From Bacteriovoracaceae bacterium (GTDB lineage Bacteria > Bdellovibrionota > Bacteriovoracia > Bacteriovoracales > Bacteriovoracaceae), in assembly GCA_017858255.1 (NCBI GenBank), contig JAFMBV010000014.1, forward strand, positions 1 to 55,445: a stretch of DNA of 55,445 nt, given 5' to 3'. Below the pieces are notes generated by a model. The model saw only the letters and a program-made list of their open reading frames with translations, was not told the origin of the DNA and did not search any database. This document shows, one piece after another, positions 28,871 to 35,431 of this stretch; the first letter of the stretch is position 1, and the number at the start of each line of letters is the position of its first letter. The translations under genes were made by a program, and so were the position numbers.

Positions 28871-28887
28871 AAGCAGAAATTCTGCTT
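28871..28887. promoter_or_regulatory. Perfect palindrome in the secE leader
   Basis: AAGCAGAA and TTCTGCTT are separated by a single base, giving 8-bp arms, 23 bp upstream of the secE start and downstream of the predicted promoter. It could be an operator or a small leader hairpin. It has no T-run and is not a terminator. There is no direct evidence of what would bind it. Confidence 0.4.
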
Positions 28888-28921
28888 CCAAAAACGTGTA
28901 ATTAATGCATTAGCACTCCCT

Positions 28922-28949
28922 TATGTAACAAAACTTTCAAAAAGTCCAA
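28922..28949 (-). promoter_or_regulatory. Possible promoter for secE-nusG-rpl-rpoBC
   Basis: On the minus strand TTGGAC (28944-28949) stands 16 bp before TACATA (28922-28927), in the 153-bp gap between the radical-SAM pair and secE. The predicted start is near 28915, giving a ~65-nt leader that includes the palindrome at 28871-28887. The -10 match is only moderate; read-through from the radical-SAM genes is an alternative source of transcription. Confidence 0.35.
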
Positions 28950-29001
28950 TACTTCTACGGGAATAGATTAAAAGTTTAAACGCGCCGCGCCTTACTTTTG
29001 C

Positions 29002-30087
29002 CTAAATTTTGTTGAAATAGGATTGCTTTAGATGTTTTTTATCATCGACTTCTCCGTCTGATGTTCTGACTTTTTTAAGGGAACATTTTTCAACGCAACG
29101 CCATTTCAATGGCTTATCATTTCTCCATGCATCAATAAGGTCATTATTTAGGAAAGAATGAGACAAAATCTGATCAACTTCAAAGTCATTTATACTATTG
29201 AAGTTAGTTTCATATTTTTCAAATAACGTTGCTTCTAAAGCCTCTCTCTTTATTAAGTTTTCATAGCGAATATTTGACCAGAAGCAGCATGGCCAAATTC
29301 TTGAGTCCCAAGAAATGAAGAACATCTTCCTCGTGTCTTTATAAACGCAGCTTGTTTTATTTGTTAGTGAATTAAAAATACCATCTAAATAATCTTGATC
29401 ACCTGTTGAAGGTTTCGATTGAAGAGTGGATTTATTGTATCGAAGAGATTTAATTTTCTCCTCTCCCCACTTTGAGGCATTTGTCCTGTCTGGCCGAGCA
29501 AAGAAACCAACACAACCTAAGGTTTTTGCTATTTGCTCCATTTCTTCAATTTGATTTTCATTCCAAGGAAAAACGACCGTCTGCCAAATTGCTCTTCCAC
29601 CCTTATCGATAAAAGCCTTTAAATTAGTAATTACTTTTTCGTAGTTTCCACCAAATCGATAGATTGAATGAGTTTCTCCAATCCCATCAATACTAAACCT
29701 AACAACTGACTCGGGGGATGTCCTAACTAGCACCTGGGCCAGCTCCTGATAGTACTCTGGGTTTTGCAGAGAACCATTTGTATGAATAGATATTTTTATC
29801 TCTGGCTTTTCATTAACAAAAGATTTTAATATTTGAAGAAATTTTGTATGAGCAAAGGGTTCATCAACGGTTCCACAAAACTCAACCTCCAAAACTCTTT
29901 CTTTAAAAAACTGTGATTCAATGACCTTAGTTATTGTCTCCATAGGCATTTCCTGTCCAACTTCCAATAGTGGGTTTGTATGCCTTAGAGTCTTAAAATC
30001 TGTTCTTATGCATGATGGACACAGGTGATTGCATTTACTGGAAAGTTCTATTTGAATCGAACTGGTGTTCTCTAAATAAGAGCTCAT
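29002..30087 (-). CDS. radical SAM protein with C-terminal auxiliary-cluster domain (rSAM-1), function unknown
   Basis: Radical SAM enzymes use a [4Fe-4S] cluster and S-adenosylmethionine to generate a radical. This 361-residue protein has the cluster motif C-X3-C-X2-C (Cys19, Cys23, Cys26; CNHLCPSC), then FCGTVDEPF near 70-78, HTNGS near 102-106 and FSIDGIGETHSIYRFGG near 131-147. The C-terminal cysteines (247, 267, 268, 331, 335) resemble a SPASM/twitch-type domain that would hold a further cluster. It overlaps the upstream rSAM-2 gene by 4 bp, so the two are coupled. It is clearly related to rSAM-3 (31620-32642), with the same motifs and the same final cysteine pattern. The substrate is not evident. 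Confidence 0.85.
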   Translation of the reverse strand: MSSYLENTSSIQIELSSKCNHLCPSCIRTDFKTLRHTNPLLEVGQEMPMETITKVIESQFFKERVLEVEFCGTVDEPFAHTKFLQILKSFVNEKPEIKISIHTNGSLQNPEYYQELAQVLVRTSPESVVRFSIDGIGETHSIYRFGGNYEKVITNLKAFIDKGGRAIWQTVVFPWNENQIEEMEQIAKTLGCVGFFARPDRTNASKWGEEKIKSLRYNKSTLQSKPSTGDQDYLDGIFNSLTNKTSCVYKDTRKMFFISWDSRIWPCCFWSNIRYENLIKREALEATLFEKYETNFNSINDFEVDQILSHSFLNNDLIDAWRNDKPLKWRCVEKCSLKKVRTSDGEVDDKKHLKQSYFNKI

Positions 30088-31220
30088 CTTTTATTTTCAC
30101 CGTAAAAATTATGTTTTAAAAATAAATCAACCACTTTCTTATCTGGTGACTTAGTAATACATAACCCACAGTTACATAGCTTATTAGGACATACTACGGG
30201 TTCTATCGTCTTATTCATTATAGAGGAGTGGAGATCATCTGCTATTTTTTCGATATCTGAAAAGGTACCAATTGGCCCTCTTTCATTTCCGTGTTTAGCT
30301 TGGCATGTTTGATGATAATATATTTTCTCTTCATCCTGATGGATGTGAATAAAAAACAAATTTACTAAACAGTACCAACCCTTAAAGTTTCTTTCCGTAA
30401 CCAACGACTTACTTTCACTAGTATCAATAGATTCGAATTCAAAATCACTTGGGAGCACTTTAAAGGATCTTCCACCACAACAAGGTCGCCCTATATTGGT
30501 TCCCGTCGTTTTTTCTTTGGCTTGGTTTTGATTATCTTTACAAGACTTCGAGCCTTTTTCGGATGTCCAGCTGTTCTTAAAAAAGTTCAACTGATTTTCA
30601 TTATAAACATGCGCACCCTTATCATTAGGATGTTCACCGATATATCGAGCCGTAAAGGTTATTTCATTTTCCTTAAAGTCCTCAGCAAGCTGACAACATT
30701 CCAAAAAGTAATCCTCATAGGCGTGAACCATTAAATTAATATTAAAGCTCTTAAGGTAACTTTCCTTATTCTTCTGGGCCTTATTTAGTCTTTTAATATT
30801 TTCTTTTATTACCGTCTTCTGCTCTTTAGATGCTTCACAGTGATAACTTAAGGTTACATAGTCCATTTTTTCAATTAACTCCTGACACTTGGATTCGGAA
30901 AACAATCCATTTGTTGTTACTCCAAGAGTTAGAAGATCATCTTGTGATCTTAAATAATCCACAATTGATATAAAGTTTGGATTAAGCGTCGGCTCTCCAC
31001 CAGTAAAGCTAACATTTACTTTAACTTTTCCCGGTGCAACCTTATTTAAGCTTTTTGAATAAGTTAGTGGCAGTAGTGCAGCTCTTTTTAACAAGTCAAG
31101 TTGTGCATGAGGGCTAATCAAGTCGTGGCGATGAGGTGGACAGTAGGAACAATCCAAATTGCATCTCTTTCCAAGGTCCCAAGTACAGGTAACTTCAAGT
31201 GAGTCCTGCCAAATGCTCAT
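30084..31220 (-). CDS. radical SAM protein with Cys-rich C-terminus (rSAM-2), function unknown
   Basis: This 378-residue protein has the radical SAM motif C-X3-C-X2-C (Cys20, Cys24, Cys27; CNLDCSYC) and a good GGEPT motif at residues 74-78 for SAM binding. It then has TTNG near 102-105. The C-terminal third carries eight cysteines (247, 248, 284, 306, 344, 349, 351, 354), enough for one or two auxiliary iron-sulfur clusters, with a final C-X4-C-X-C-X2-C. It is a different subfamily from rSAM-1 and rSAM-3. The gene starts at the ATG at 31220 and ends in a 4-bp overlap with rSAM-1. I do not recognise a named family and assign no substrate. Confidence 0.85.
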   Translation of the reverse strand: MSIWQDSLEVTCTWDLGKRCNLDCSYCPPHRHDLISPHAQLDLLKRAALLPLTYSKSLNKVAPGKVKVNVSFTGGEPTLNPNFISIVDYLRSQDDLLTLGVTTNGLFSESKCQELIEKMDYVTLSYHCEASKEQKTVIKENIKRLNKAQKNKESYLKSFNINLMVHAYEDYFLECCQLAEDFKENEITFTARYIGEHPNDKGAHVYNENQLNFFKNSWTSEKGSKSCKDNQNQAKEKTTGTNIGRPCCGGRSFKVLPSDFEFESIDTSESKSLVTERNFKGWYCLVNLFFIHIHQDEEKIYYHQTCQAKHGNERGPIGTFSDIEKIADDLHSSIMNKTIEPVVCPNKLCNCGLCITKSPDKKVVDLFLKHNFYGENKR

Positions 31221-31619
31221 ATTATCGCCTATCCAGTTTTATCGCTTTTTTAATAAAGTTATCTATTTTTCTATACTTTAATTCTTTAAATTAAGAATTC
31301 TTCTTAACTCAAGAAATATCTCTTTAAATGAAAGACCTCTAATCTTATCAAGTGTTTTAGTAAAATGCCAAAACACACCTTTTGCTCTTCCCCTCTTAGG
31401 ATACTATCATACATAGGAGAAGTTAAAAGTAAGCGTTAACATTGGAATAGGCATTAGGCTGGAAGAGAGTTAAATTTAGTATCACAACTTAATATCAGAC
31501 AAATTCTCCACTAAACTGATCACTGAGCTACTTTATAATAATTTTTATACGCAACTCTCTTCACTTAATAAGGTGATTAAAGAAGCTGTGCTAATACTTG
31601 CTTAAAGGACCTTTTTAAA
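31221..31619. other. Divergent intergenic region between rSAM-2 and rSAM-3 (399 bp)
   Basis: The region is AT-rich. It holds a perfect TATAAT on the plus strand near 31533-31538, which may be the -10 of rSAM-3 with a poor -35. Short AT-rich dyads lie near 31281-31310, where AATTCTT and AAGAATT are separated by six bases and AAGAATTCTT follows. A possible 32-codon minus-strand reading frame is listed separately (31278-31376). I see no integrase, tRNA or terminator. Confidence 0.5.
31278..31376 (-). CDS. Candidate small ORF (32 residues) upstream of rSAM-2
   Basis: From a GTG at 31376 the minus strand encodes MFWHFTKTLDKIRGLSFKEI followed by FLELRRILNLKN. This is a basic amphipathic sequence that looks more protein-like than chance translation. 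It ends 57 bp before rSAM-2 and runs in the same direction. The frame is closed upstream by a stop nine codons before the GTG. The only Shine-Dalgarno-like text (AGGGGA) is about 12 bp away and weak. It may be a small co-transcribed peptide, the remnant 3' end of a lost gene, or chance. Confidence 0.25.
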   Translation of the reverse strand: MFWHFTKTLDKIRGLSFKEIFLELRRILNLKN

Positions 31620-32642
31620 ATGCTATACAACGCATATCTTAAAAGCCTTCACATTGAACTAAGTAGTCATTGCAATGCAAGCTGCTTGGGTTGCTCAAGA
31701 ACTAGCGAATTTTCAGAGAAGGCTCATTTACCTATCTCTCCTAAAAACCTAGAACTAGAAAATATTAAAAATATATTTAAAGATGAATCAGTTAAAAAAG
31801 TTGATTGGGTTTATCTCTGTGGAAACTTGGGTGATCCACTTGCCTCTCCCCTCTTTAAGGAAGCATTATTTATAATATTTGAGCATCTTCCAAAAACAAG
31901 GGTCTCGGTGCACACCAATGGTTCAATTGGCTCACAATCCTTATGGCGCTCCCTTGGAAGTGAATTTAAAGATTATAATTTAAAAATTGTTTTCTCAATC
32001 GATGGTCTAGCGGATACCAACCATCAATATCGAGTCGGTGTTCCTTGGAACGCAATCATGGCGAATGCAAAAGCCTATATTGATAATGGTGGCCATGCTA
32101 TTTGGAAGTTCATAAAGTTTCCTCACTCTTCTCATCAAATTACAGAGGCTCAAAGGATATCCCAAGAGATGGGTTTTAAAGAGTTCCAGATTAGAGAACC
32201 ATATGATCAGGACCGTGTTCCCGGTAAAAGTAGTCTCGAGAGTATTAAAGAGTTTAAAAGTGAATATCGTCCCTACAAAGATGCGACAACAAGCGAGCTT
32301 CTTCGTCATTTTTCTAAAAAAGGAAAAGAGACAATCAAATGCCAAGCAAAAGAAGCGCAACAGATTTACATCGATTCATTTGGTAAAGCTTATCCCTGTT
32401 GTTGGCTTGGAAATTTAGGTCTCGATAGACGCTCTATAAGAGAGAGTGAACTTTTTTTCCGACATGTTACTAAAAAGTATGCTCCAAACTTCAACTCTCT
32501 TTATCACTTCTCTTTAAGTGAAATCTTAAAGCACCCTTGGTTTAGTAAATCACTTGTTGATTCTTTAGATAATGATATTGAGGATCCTACTAACCCTTGT
32601 ATTCCTACATGTTTAAAACACTGTAAAAATCAATCAAGATAA
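31620..32642 (+). CDS. radical SAM protein with C-terminal auxiliary-cluster domain (rSAM-3), function unknown
   Basis: This 340-residue protein has the radical SAM motif at Cys18, Cys22, Cys25 (CNASCLGC), then LCGNLGDPLA near 66-75, VHTNGS near 97-102, and FSIDGLADTNHQYRVG near 125-140. The last third has Cys241, a Pro-Cys-Cys at 259-261 and Cys327, 331, 335, the same layout as rSAM-1. Shared text with rSAM-1 includes IELSS, the CxRT after the cluster motif, NxKAxID and YxxNFNS, so the two are paralogues pointing in opposite directions. It ends 33 bp before the 3' end of tRNA-Trp, converging with it. AAAGGA lies 10 bp before the ATG. The substrate is unknown. Confidence 0.85.
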   Translation: MLYNAYLKSLHIELSSHCNASCLGCSRTSEFSEKAHLPISPKNLELENIKNIFKDESVKKVDWVYLCGNLGDPLASPLFKEALFIIFEHLPKTRVSVHTNGSIGSQSLWRSLGSEFKDYNLKIVFSIDGLADTNHQYRVGVPWNAIMANAKAYIDNGGHAIWKFIKFPHSSHQITEAQRISQEMGFKEFQIREPYDQDRVPGKSSLESIKEFKSEYRPYKDATTSELLRHFSKKGKETIKCQAKEAQQIYIDSFGKAYPCCWLGNLGLDRRSIRESELFFRHVTKKYAPNFNSLYHFSLSEILKHPWFSKSLVDSLDNDIEDPTNPCIPTCLKHCKNQSR

Positions 32643-32675
32643 AAAATTAAACCGTAAGTTTGATACTAATGATAG

Positions 32676-32751
32676 TGGCGGGTGCAGTAGGATTCGAACC
32701 TACAACCTACTGATTTGGAATCAGCCGCTCTACCGTTGGAGCTATACACCC
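32676..32751 (-). tRNA. trnW: tRNA-Trp (CCA)
   Basis: The minus strand folds into a 76-nt cloverleaf. The acceptor is GGGTGTA/TGCACCC, the anticodon stem GCTGA/TCAGT with loop TTCCAAA (anticodon CCA), the T arm GTAGG TTCGAAT CCTAC, and the 3' CCA is encoded. It lies between the tuf terminator and the radical-SAM cluster. In many bacteria this tRNA sits directly before secE. Confidence 0.96.
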
Positions 32752-32776
32752 ATTTATTTTTTTGAATTAAAATGAA

Positions 32777-32801
32777 AAAGGGCCGGAAGAACCGGCCCTT
32801 T
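32777..32801 (-). terminator. Strong rho-independent terminator after tuf copy 2
   Basis: AAAGGGCCGG and CCGGCCCTTT form a 10-bp stem with a 5-nt loop, followed on the minus strand by TTCATTTT and on the plus side by a T-rich tract. It lies 18 bp after the tuf stop and separates tuf from tRNA-Trp. It may act in both directions, also protecting against read-through from rSAM-3. Confidence 0.85.
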
Positions 32802-32818
32802 ATTATTTTTTCTTATAA

Positions 32819-34009
32819 TTAAGAAATAATATCTGAAACAGTTCCAGCACCGATAGTACGTCCACCTTCGCGAATCGCGAACTTAAGACCTTTTTCCATC
32901 GCTATTGGTTGAATCAACTCTACTTCAAATGAAGTGTTGTCTCCTGGCATTACCATCTCAACACCTTCTGGAAGCTTGATCGATCCTGTTACGTCTGTTG
33001 TTCTAAAGTAGAACTGTGGACGGTAACCCTTAAAGATTGGAGTGTGACGTCCACCTTCATCTTTTGAAAGAATATATACTTCGCCTTTGAAGTGCTTGTG
33101 TGGGTTTACTGAACCTGGCTTACAAAGTACCTGGCCACGCTCCACATCTTCCCTCTTAGTACCACGAAGTAGAAGACCTACGTTATCCCCTGCCTCTCCA
33201 CGATCAAGAAGCTTACGGAACATCTCAACACCCGTTACTGTCGTCTTTACAGTGTCACGAATACCAACGATCTCTATTTCTTCGTTTATGTTCACAATAC
33301 CACGCTCAATACGACCTGTTACAACCGTACCACGACCTGAAATTGAGAAAACATCTTCTACTGGCATTAAAAATGCCTTATCGATATCACGAGCTGGCTC
33401 TGGAATATAGCTATCAACCGCTTCCATTAGCTCCGCTACTTTATCTCTACCAATCGCTGCATCTCTATCTTCTACTGCCGCAAGTGCTGATCCCGCGATA
33501 ATTGGAATATCATCACCTGGAAAGTCGTAAGAAGAAAGAAGCTCTCTAATTTCCATTTCAACTAGCTCAAGTAGTTCTTCATCATCTACCTGATCAACCT
33601 TGTTCATGAAAACTACGATCGCTGGTACACCAACCTGACGAGCAAGAAGAATATGCTCTCTTGTCTGTGGCATTGGACCATCAGCTGCTGAACAAACTAA
33701 AATTGCTCCGTCCATCTGAGCTGCACCTGTAATCATGTTCTTTACATAATCAGCGTGACCCGGACAATCTACGTGAGCGTAGTGACGGTTTTTTGTTTCA
33801 TACTCAACGTGAGCTGAGTTAATTGTAATACCACGTGCCTTCTCTTCTGGAGCCGAGTCGATCTCTGCGTAACCTCTTGCAGATCCACCGTTTAAAGCTG
33901 CCATTGTCATTGTGATTGCAGCTGTAAGCGTCGTCTTCCCATGATCAACGTGACCAATTGTTCCGATGTTTACGTGGGGTTTACTTCTATCAAATTTTTC
34001 CTTAGCCAT
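32819..34009 (-). CDS. tuf: elongation factor Tu, copy 2 (tRNA-linked tufB-type copy)
   Basis: This second EF-Tu gene encodes the same 396-residue protein as 12705-13895. I start at the ATG at 34009, preceded by AAGGAG seven bases away; the ten codons open upstream are not part of EF-Tu. All the GTPase motifs are as in copy 1. Reading both copies side by side, I found no difference from the ATG to the last two codons. The flanks are unrelated apart from the ribosome site, which points to gene conversion limited to the coding region. It follows tRNA-Thr(GGT) by 133 bp, as tufB does in E. coli. Confidence 0.99.
   Translation of the reverse strand: MAKEKFDRSKPHVNIGTIGHVDHGKTTLTAAITMTMAALNGGSARGYAEIDSAPEEKARGITINSAHVEYETKNRHYAHVDCPGHADYVKNMITGAAQMDGAILVCSAADGPMPQTREHILLARQVGVPAIVVFMNKVDQVDDEELLELVEMEIRELLSSYDFPGDDIPIIAGSALAAVEDRDAAIGRDKVAELMEAVDSYIPEPARDIDKAFLMPVEDVFSISGRGTVVTGRIERGIVNINEEIEIVGIRDTVKTTVTGVEMFRKLLDRGEAGDNVGLLLRGTKREDVERGQVLCKPGSVNPHKHFKGEVYILSKDEGGRHTPIFKGYRPQFYFRTTDVTGSIKLPEGVEMVMPGDNTSFEVELIQPIAMEKGLKFAIREGGRTIGAGTVSDIIS
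32826..34009 (-). repeat. Long direct repeat with 12712-13895 (the two tuf genes)
   Basis: About 1,184 bp appear identical to 12712-13895 in the same orientation, 20.1 kb apart. The differences start at the third base of the penultimate codon. A direct repeat of this size can recombine to delete the 20 kb between the copies, which contain rpoBC and much of the ribosomal operon, so such deletions would be lethal. Confidence 0.9.
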
Positions 34010-34142
34010 CTTGCGACTCCTTAAAAAAAACAAAACCAAGTTTATTGTTGGTATTTATGCCTATATATCAGCTTTTAAAAGCCAAAGTATCATCTATTTC
34101 TTCGTCCTAGGCAAGCTTAAAGCGCACTGGCTTCAATCTTCC

Positions 34143-34217
34143 TGGAGCTTGCGGCGGGAATTGAACCCGCGGCCTCTCCCTTACCAAGGGAACGCTCTAC
34201 CCCTGAGCTACGCAAGC
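34143..34217 (-). tRNA. trnT: tRNA-Thr (GGT)
   Basis: A 75-nt cloverleaf on the minus strand. The acceptor is GCTTGCG/CGCAAGC, the anticodon stem TTCCC/GGGAG with loop TTGGTAA (anticodon GGT), the T arm GCGGG TTCAATT CCCGC, and the 3' CCA is encoded. It is the thrT equivalent directly before tuf, and a terminator separates it from the three tRNAs upstream. Confidence 0.96.
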
Positions 34218-34313
34218 GTCTTAAGATTTTTTCTTATTTAAAAAAATTGGCACGCTATGTAAATACAAAAGTATTTAAAATCACATAATTATTCACAAAC
34301 ACTGCGTTATTAA

Positions 34314-34340
34314 TAAAAAACCCGGCCACTAGGACCGGGT
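34314..34340 (-). terminator. Rho-independent terminator after the Thr-Tyr-Gly tRNA cluster
   Basis: On the minus strand ACCCGG and CCGGGT (34335-34340 with 34320-34325) form the stem around a 9-nt loop, followed by a run of T. It lies 17 bp after the tRNA-Gly 3' end. It implies that tRNA-Thr(GGT)-tuf is at least partly transcribed separately, from a promoter in 34218-34313 that I could not identify. Confidence 0.75.
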
Positions 34341-34356
34341 ATTTTATTTTTCAAAA

Positions 34357-34432
34357 TGGAGCGGGCGACGCGATTCGAACGCGCGACATCCAGCTTGGAA
34401 GGCTGGCACTCTACCAACTGAGCTACACCCGC
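34357..34432 (-). tRNA. trnG: tRNA-Gly (TCC)
   Basis: A 76-nt cloverleaf on the minus strand. The acceptor is GCGGGTG/CGCCCGC, the anticodon stem CCAGC/GCTGG with loop CTTCCAA (anticodon TCC), the T arm GCGCG TTCGAAT CGCGT, and CCA is encoded. It corresponds to glyT, 7 bp from tRNA-Tyr. Confidence 0.96.
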
Positions 34433-34439
34433 TTAAAGG

Positions 34440-34524
34440 TGGTGGCGAGAGATGGATTCGAACCATCGAAGGGAAACCCGTCAGATTTACAGTCTGATGC
34501 CTTTGGCCACTCGGCAACCTCGCC
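34440..34524 (-). tRNA. trnY: tRNA-Tyr (GTA)
   Basis: An 85-nt class II tRNA on the minus strand with a long variable arm. The acceptor is GGCGAGG, the anticodon stem TCAGA/TCTGA with loop CTGTAAA (anticodon GTA), the T arm TGG TTCGAATCCA, and CCA is encoded. It corresponds to tyrU and lies 6 bp after tRNA-Thr(TGT). Confidence 0.96.
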
Positions 34525-34530
34525 TCAATA

Positions 34531-34606
34531 TGGAGCTGGTGATAGGATTTGAACCTACGACCACCGGTTTACAAAACCGATGCTCTACCAACTGAGCTAC
34601 ACCAGC
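34531..34606 (-). tRNA. trnT: tRNA-Thr (TGT)
   Basis: A 76-nt cloverleaf on the minus strand. The acceptor is GCTGGTG/CACCAGC, the anticodon stem TCGGT/ACCGG with loop TTTGTAA (anticodon TGT), the T arm GTAGG TTCAAAT CCTAT, and CCA is encoded. It is the first tRNA of the cluster, equivalent to thrU. Confidence 0.96.
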
Positions 34607-34619
34607 ACGCATTATTGAG

Positions 34620-34649
34620 ATTATGTTTTTAAACGATGGCGTCTTTAAA
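34620..34649 (-). promoter_or_regulatory. Possible promoter of the tRNA cluster
   Basis: CATAAT (34620-34625) is a good -10 match and ends 13 bp before the first tRNA base. With an 18-bp spacer, TTTAAA (34644-34649) is a mediocre -35. The site lies in the 59-bp gap between the rlmB stop and tRNA-Thr(TGT). Confidence 0.4.
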
Positions 34650-34665
34650 ATCAAGATTTTTAATC

Positions 34666-35418
34666 TTAGTTAAGAAACTTTTCCATGGCCAAGGCCGCAG
34701 CGACTGAAACATTTAGGCTTTTTATGGGTCCCTTGGGGGGTAGACTGACAAAATCATTGAGTGTTCTGCGCAATGCATGAGAAATACCCGTCTCTTCAGC
34801 ACCCATGACTAAACATATTTTGGATTGATCCAGGTTTAGACTCGAATTTTCCTCTTCTTCTGCAAGTCCTACGCATTGAACTCCCATATCCATTAACTTT
34901 CTTACTACTTTATTGAGATTTGGTGCGGGAATTAAAGGAGTAAACTCCGCGGCTCCAGATGCTACACGGAAGAAACCAGGAGATTTATTTTCATCCCCTT
35001 TTTTTCCATAAACAACAAAGTCTATATTATAAAAAGCAGCTGTTCTTAAGATTGCTCCGAGGTTGTGAACATCTGTAACCTGATCCAAGATTAGTGCTTT
35101 AAAATTATCGAAAGTCTCTGCCGCATTGTAAAAGTCATTGATATCTGCGGTTTCTAATTCTTCTGCTATTAAAAAAATATTTGATGGAACTCTTTGGTCT
35201 TTAAAATCTTTTTCCTTAAGAACTATTCGACCCTCTTCTTTTAATTTATGAAGGCTAAAAAGCAATACTTGGCAATGGTCTGGAATATTATTTCCTTTAA
35301 AATGAAGTTTTCTTAATTCCTTTATAGAGTCCTCTGTAGCGTATAAGGAAAGGTTTTCTCGTTTTGGATTATTGATGGCCTCGGCAATAGAGTGCATACC
35401 AAAAATTAAATCACTCAT
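34666..35418 (-). CDS. rlmB: 23S rRNA 2'-O-methyltransferase of the TrmH/SpoU family
   Basis: SpoU-class knotted methyltransferases add a 2'-O-methyl group to rRNA or tRNA ribose; RlmB acts on Gm2251 of 23S rRNA in E. coli. The 250-residue product has an N-terminal substrate-binding domain (residues 1-~90). The three SpoU motifs are LDQVTDVHNLGAILRTA (near 110-126), LVMGAEETGIS and SLNVSVAAALAMEKF at the end. It follows proS by 13 bp. Assignment to RlmB over other TrmH members is likely but not certain. Confidence 0.85.
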   Translation of the reverse strand: MSDLIFGMHSIAEAINNPKRENLSLYATEDSIKELRKLHFKGNNIPDHCQVLLFSLHKLKEEGRIVLKEKDFKDQRVPSNIFLIAEELETADINDFYNAAETFDNFKALILDQVTDVHNLGAILRTAAFYNIDFVVYGKKGDENKSPGFFRVASGAAEFTPLIPAPNLNKVVRKLMDMGVQCVGLAEEEENSSLNLDQSKICLVMGAEETGISHALRRTLNDFVSLPPKGPIKSLNVSVAAALAMEKFLN

Positions 35419-35431
35419 TGATGGTATCCCC

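Noticed and set aside
31221-31619. CRISPR array or tandem repeats in the AT-rich gap between the radical-SAM genes
   Set aside because: Only short AT-rich dyads are present; no regularly spaced repeat. None was found elsewhere in the window.
28849-32675. A genomic island integrated at the 3' end of tRNA-Trp
   Set aside because: The radical-SAM genes start right after the tRNA 3' end, as islands often do, but I see no integrase and no repeat of the tRNA 3' end on the secE side.
34653-34667. Terminator after rlmB
   Set aside because: AAGATT/AATCTT is a short, A/T-only stem overlapping the stop codon; too weak to call.
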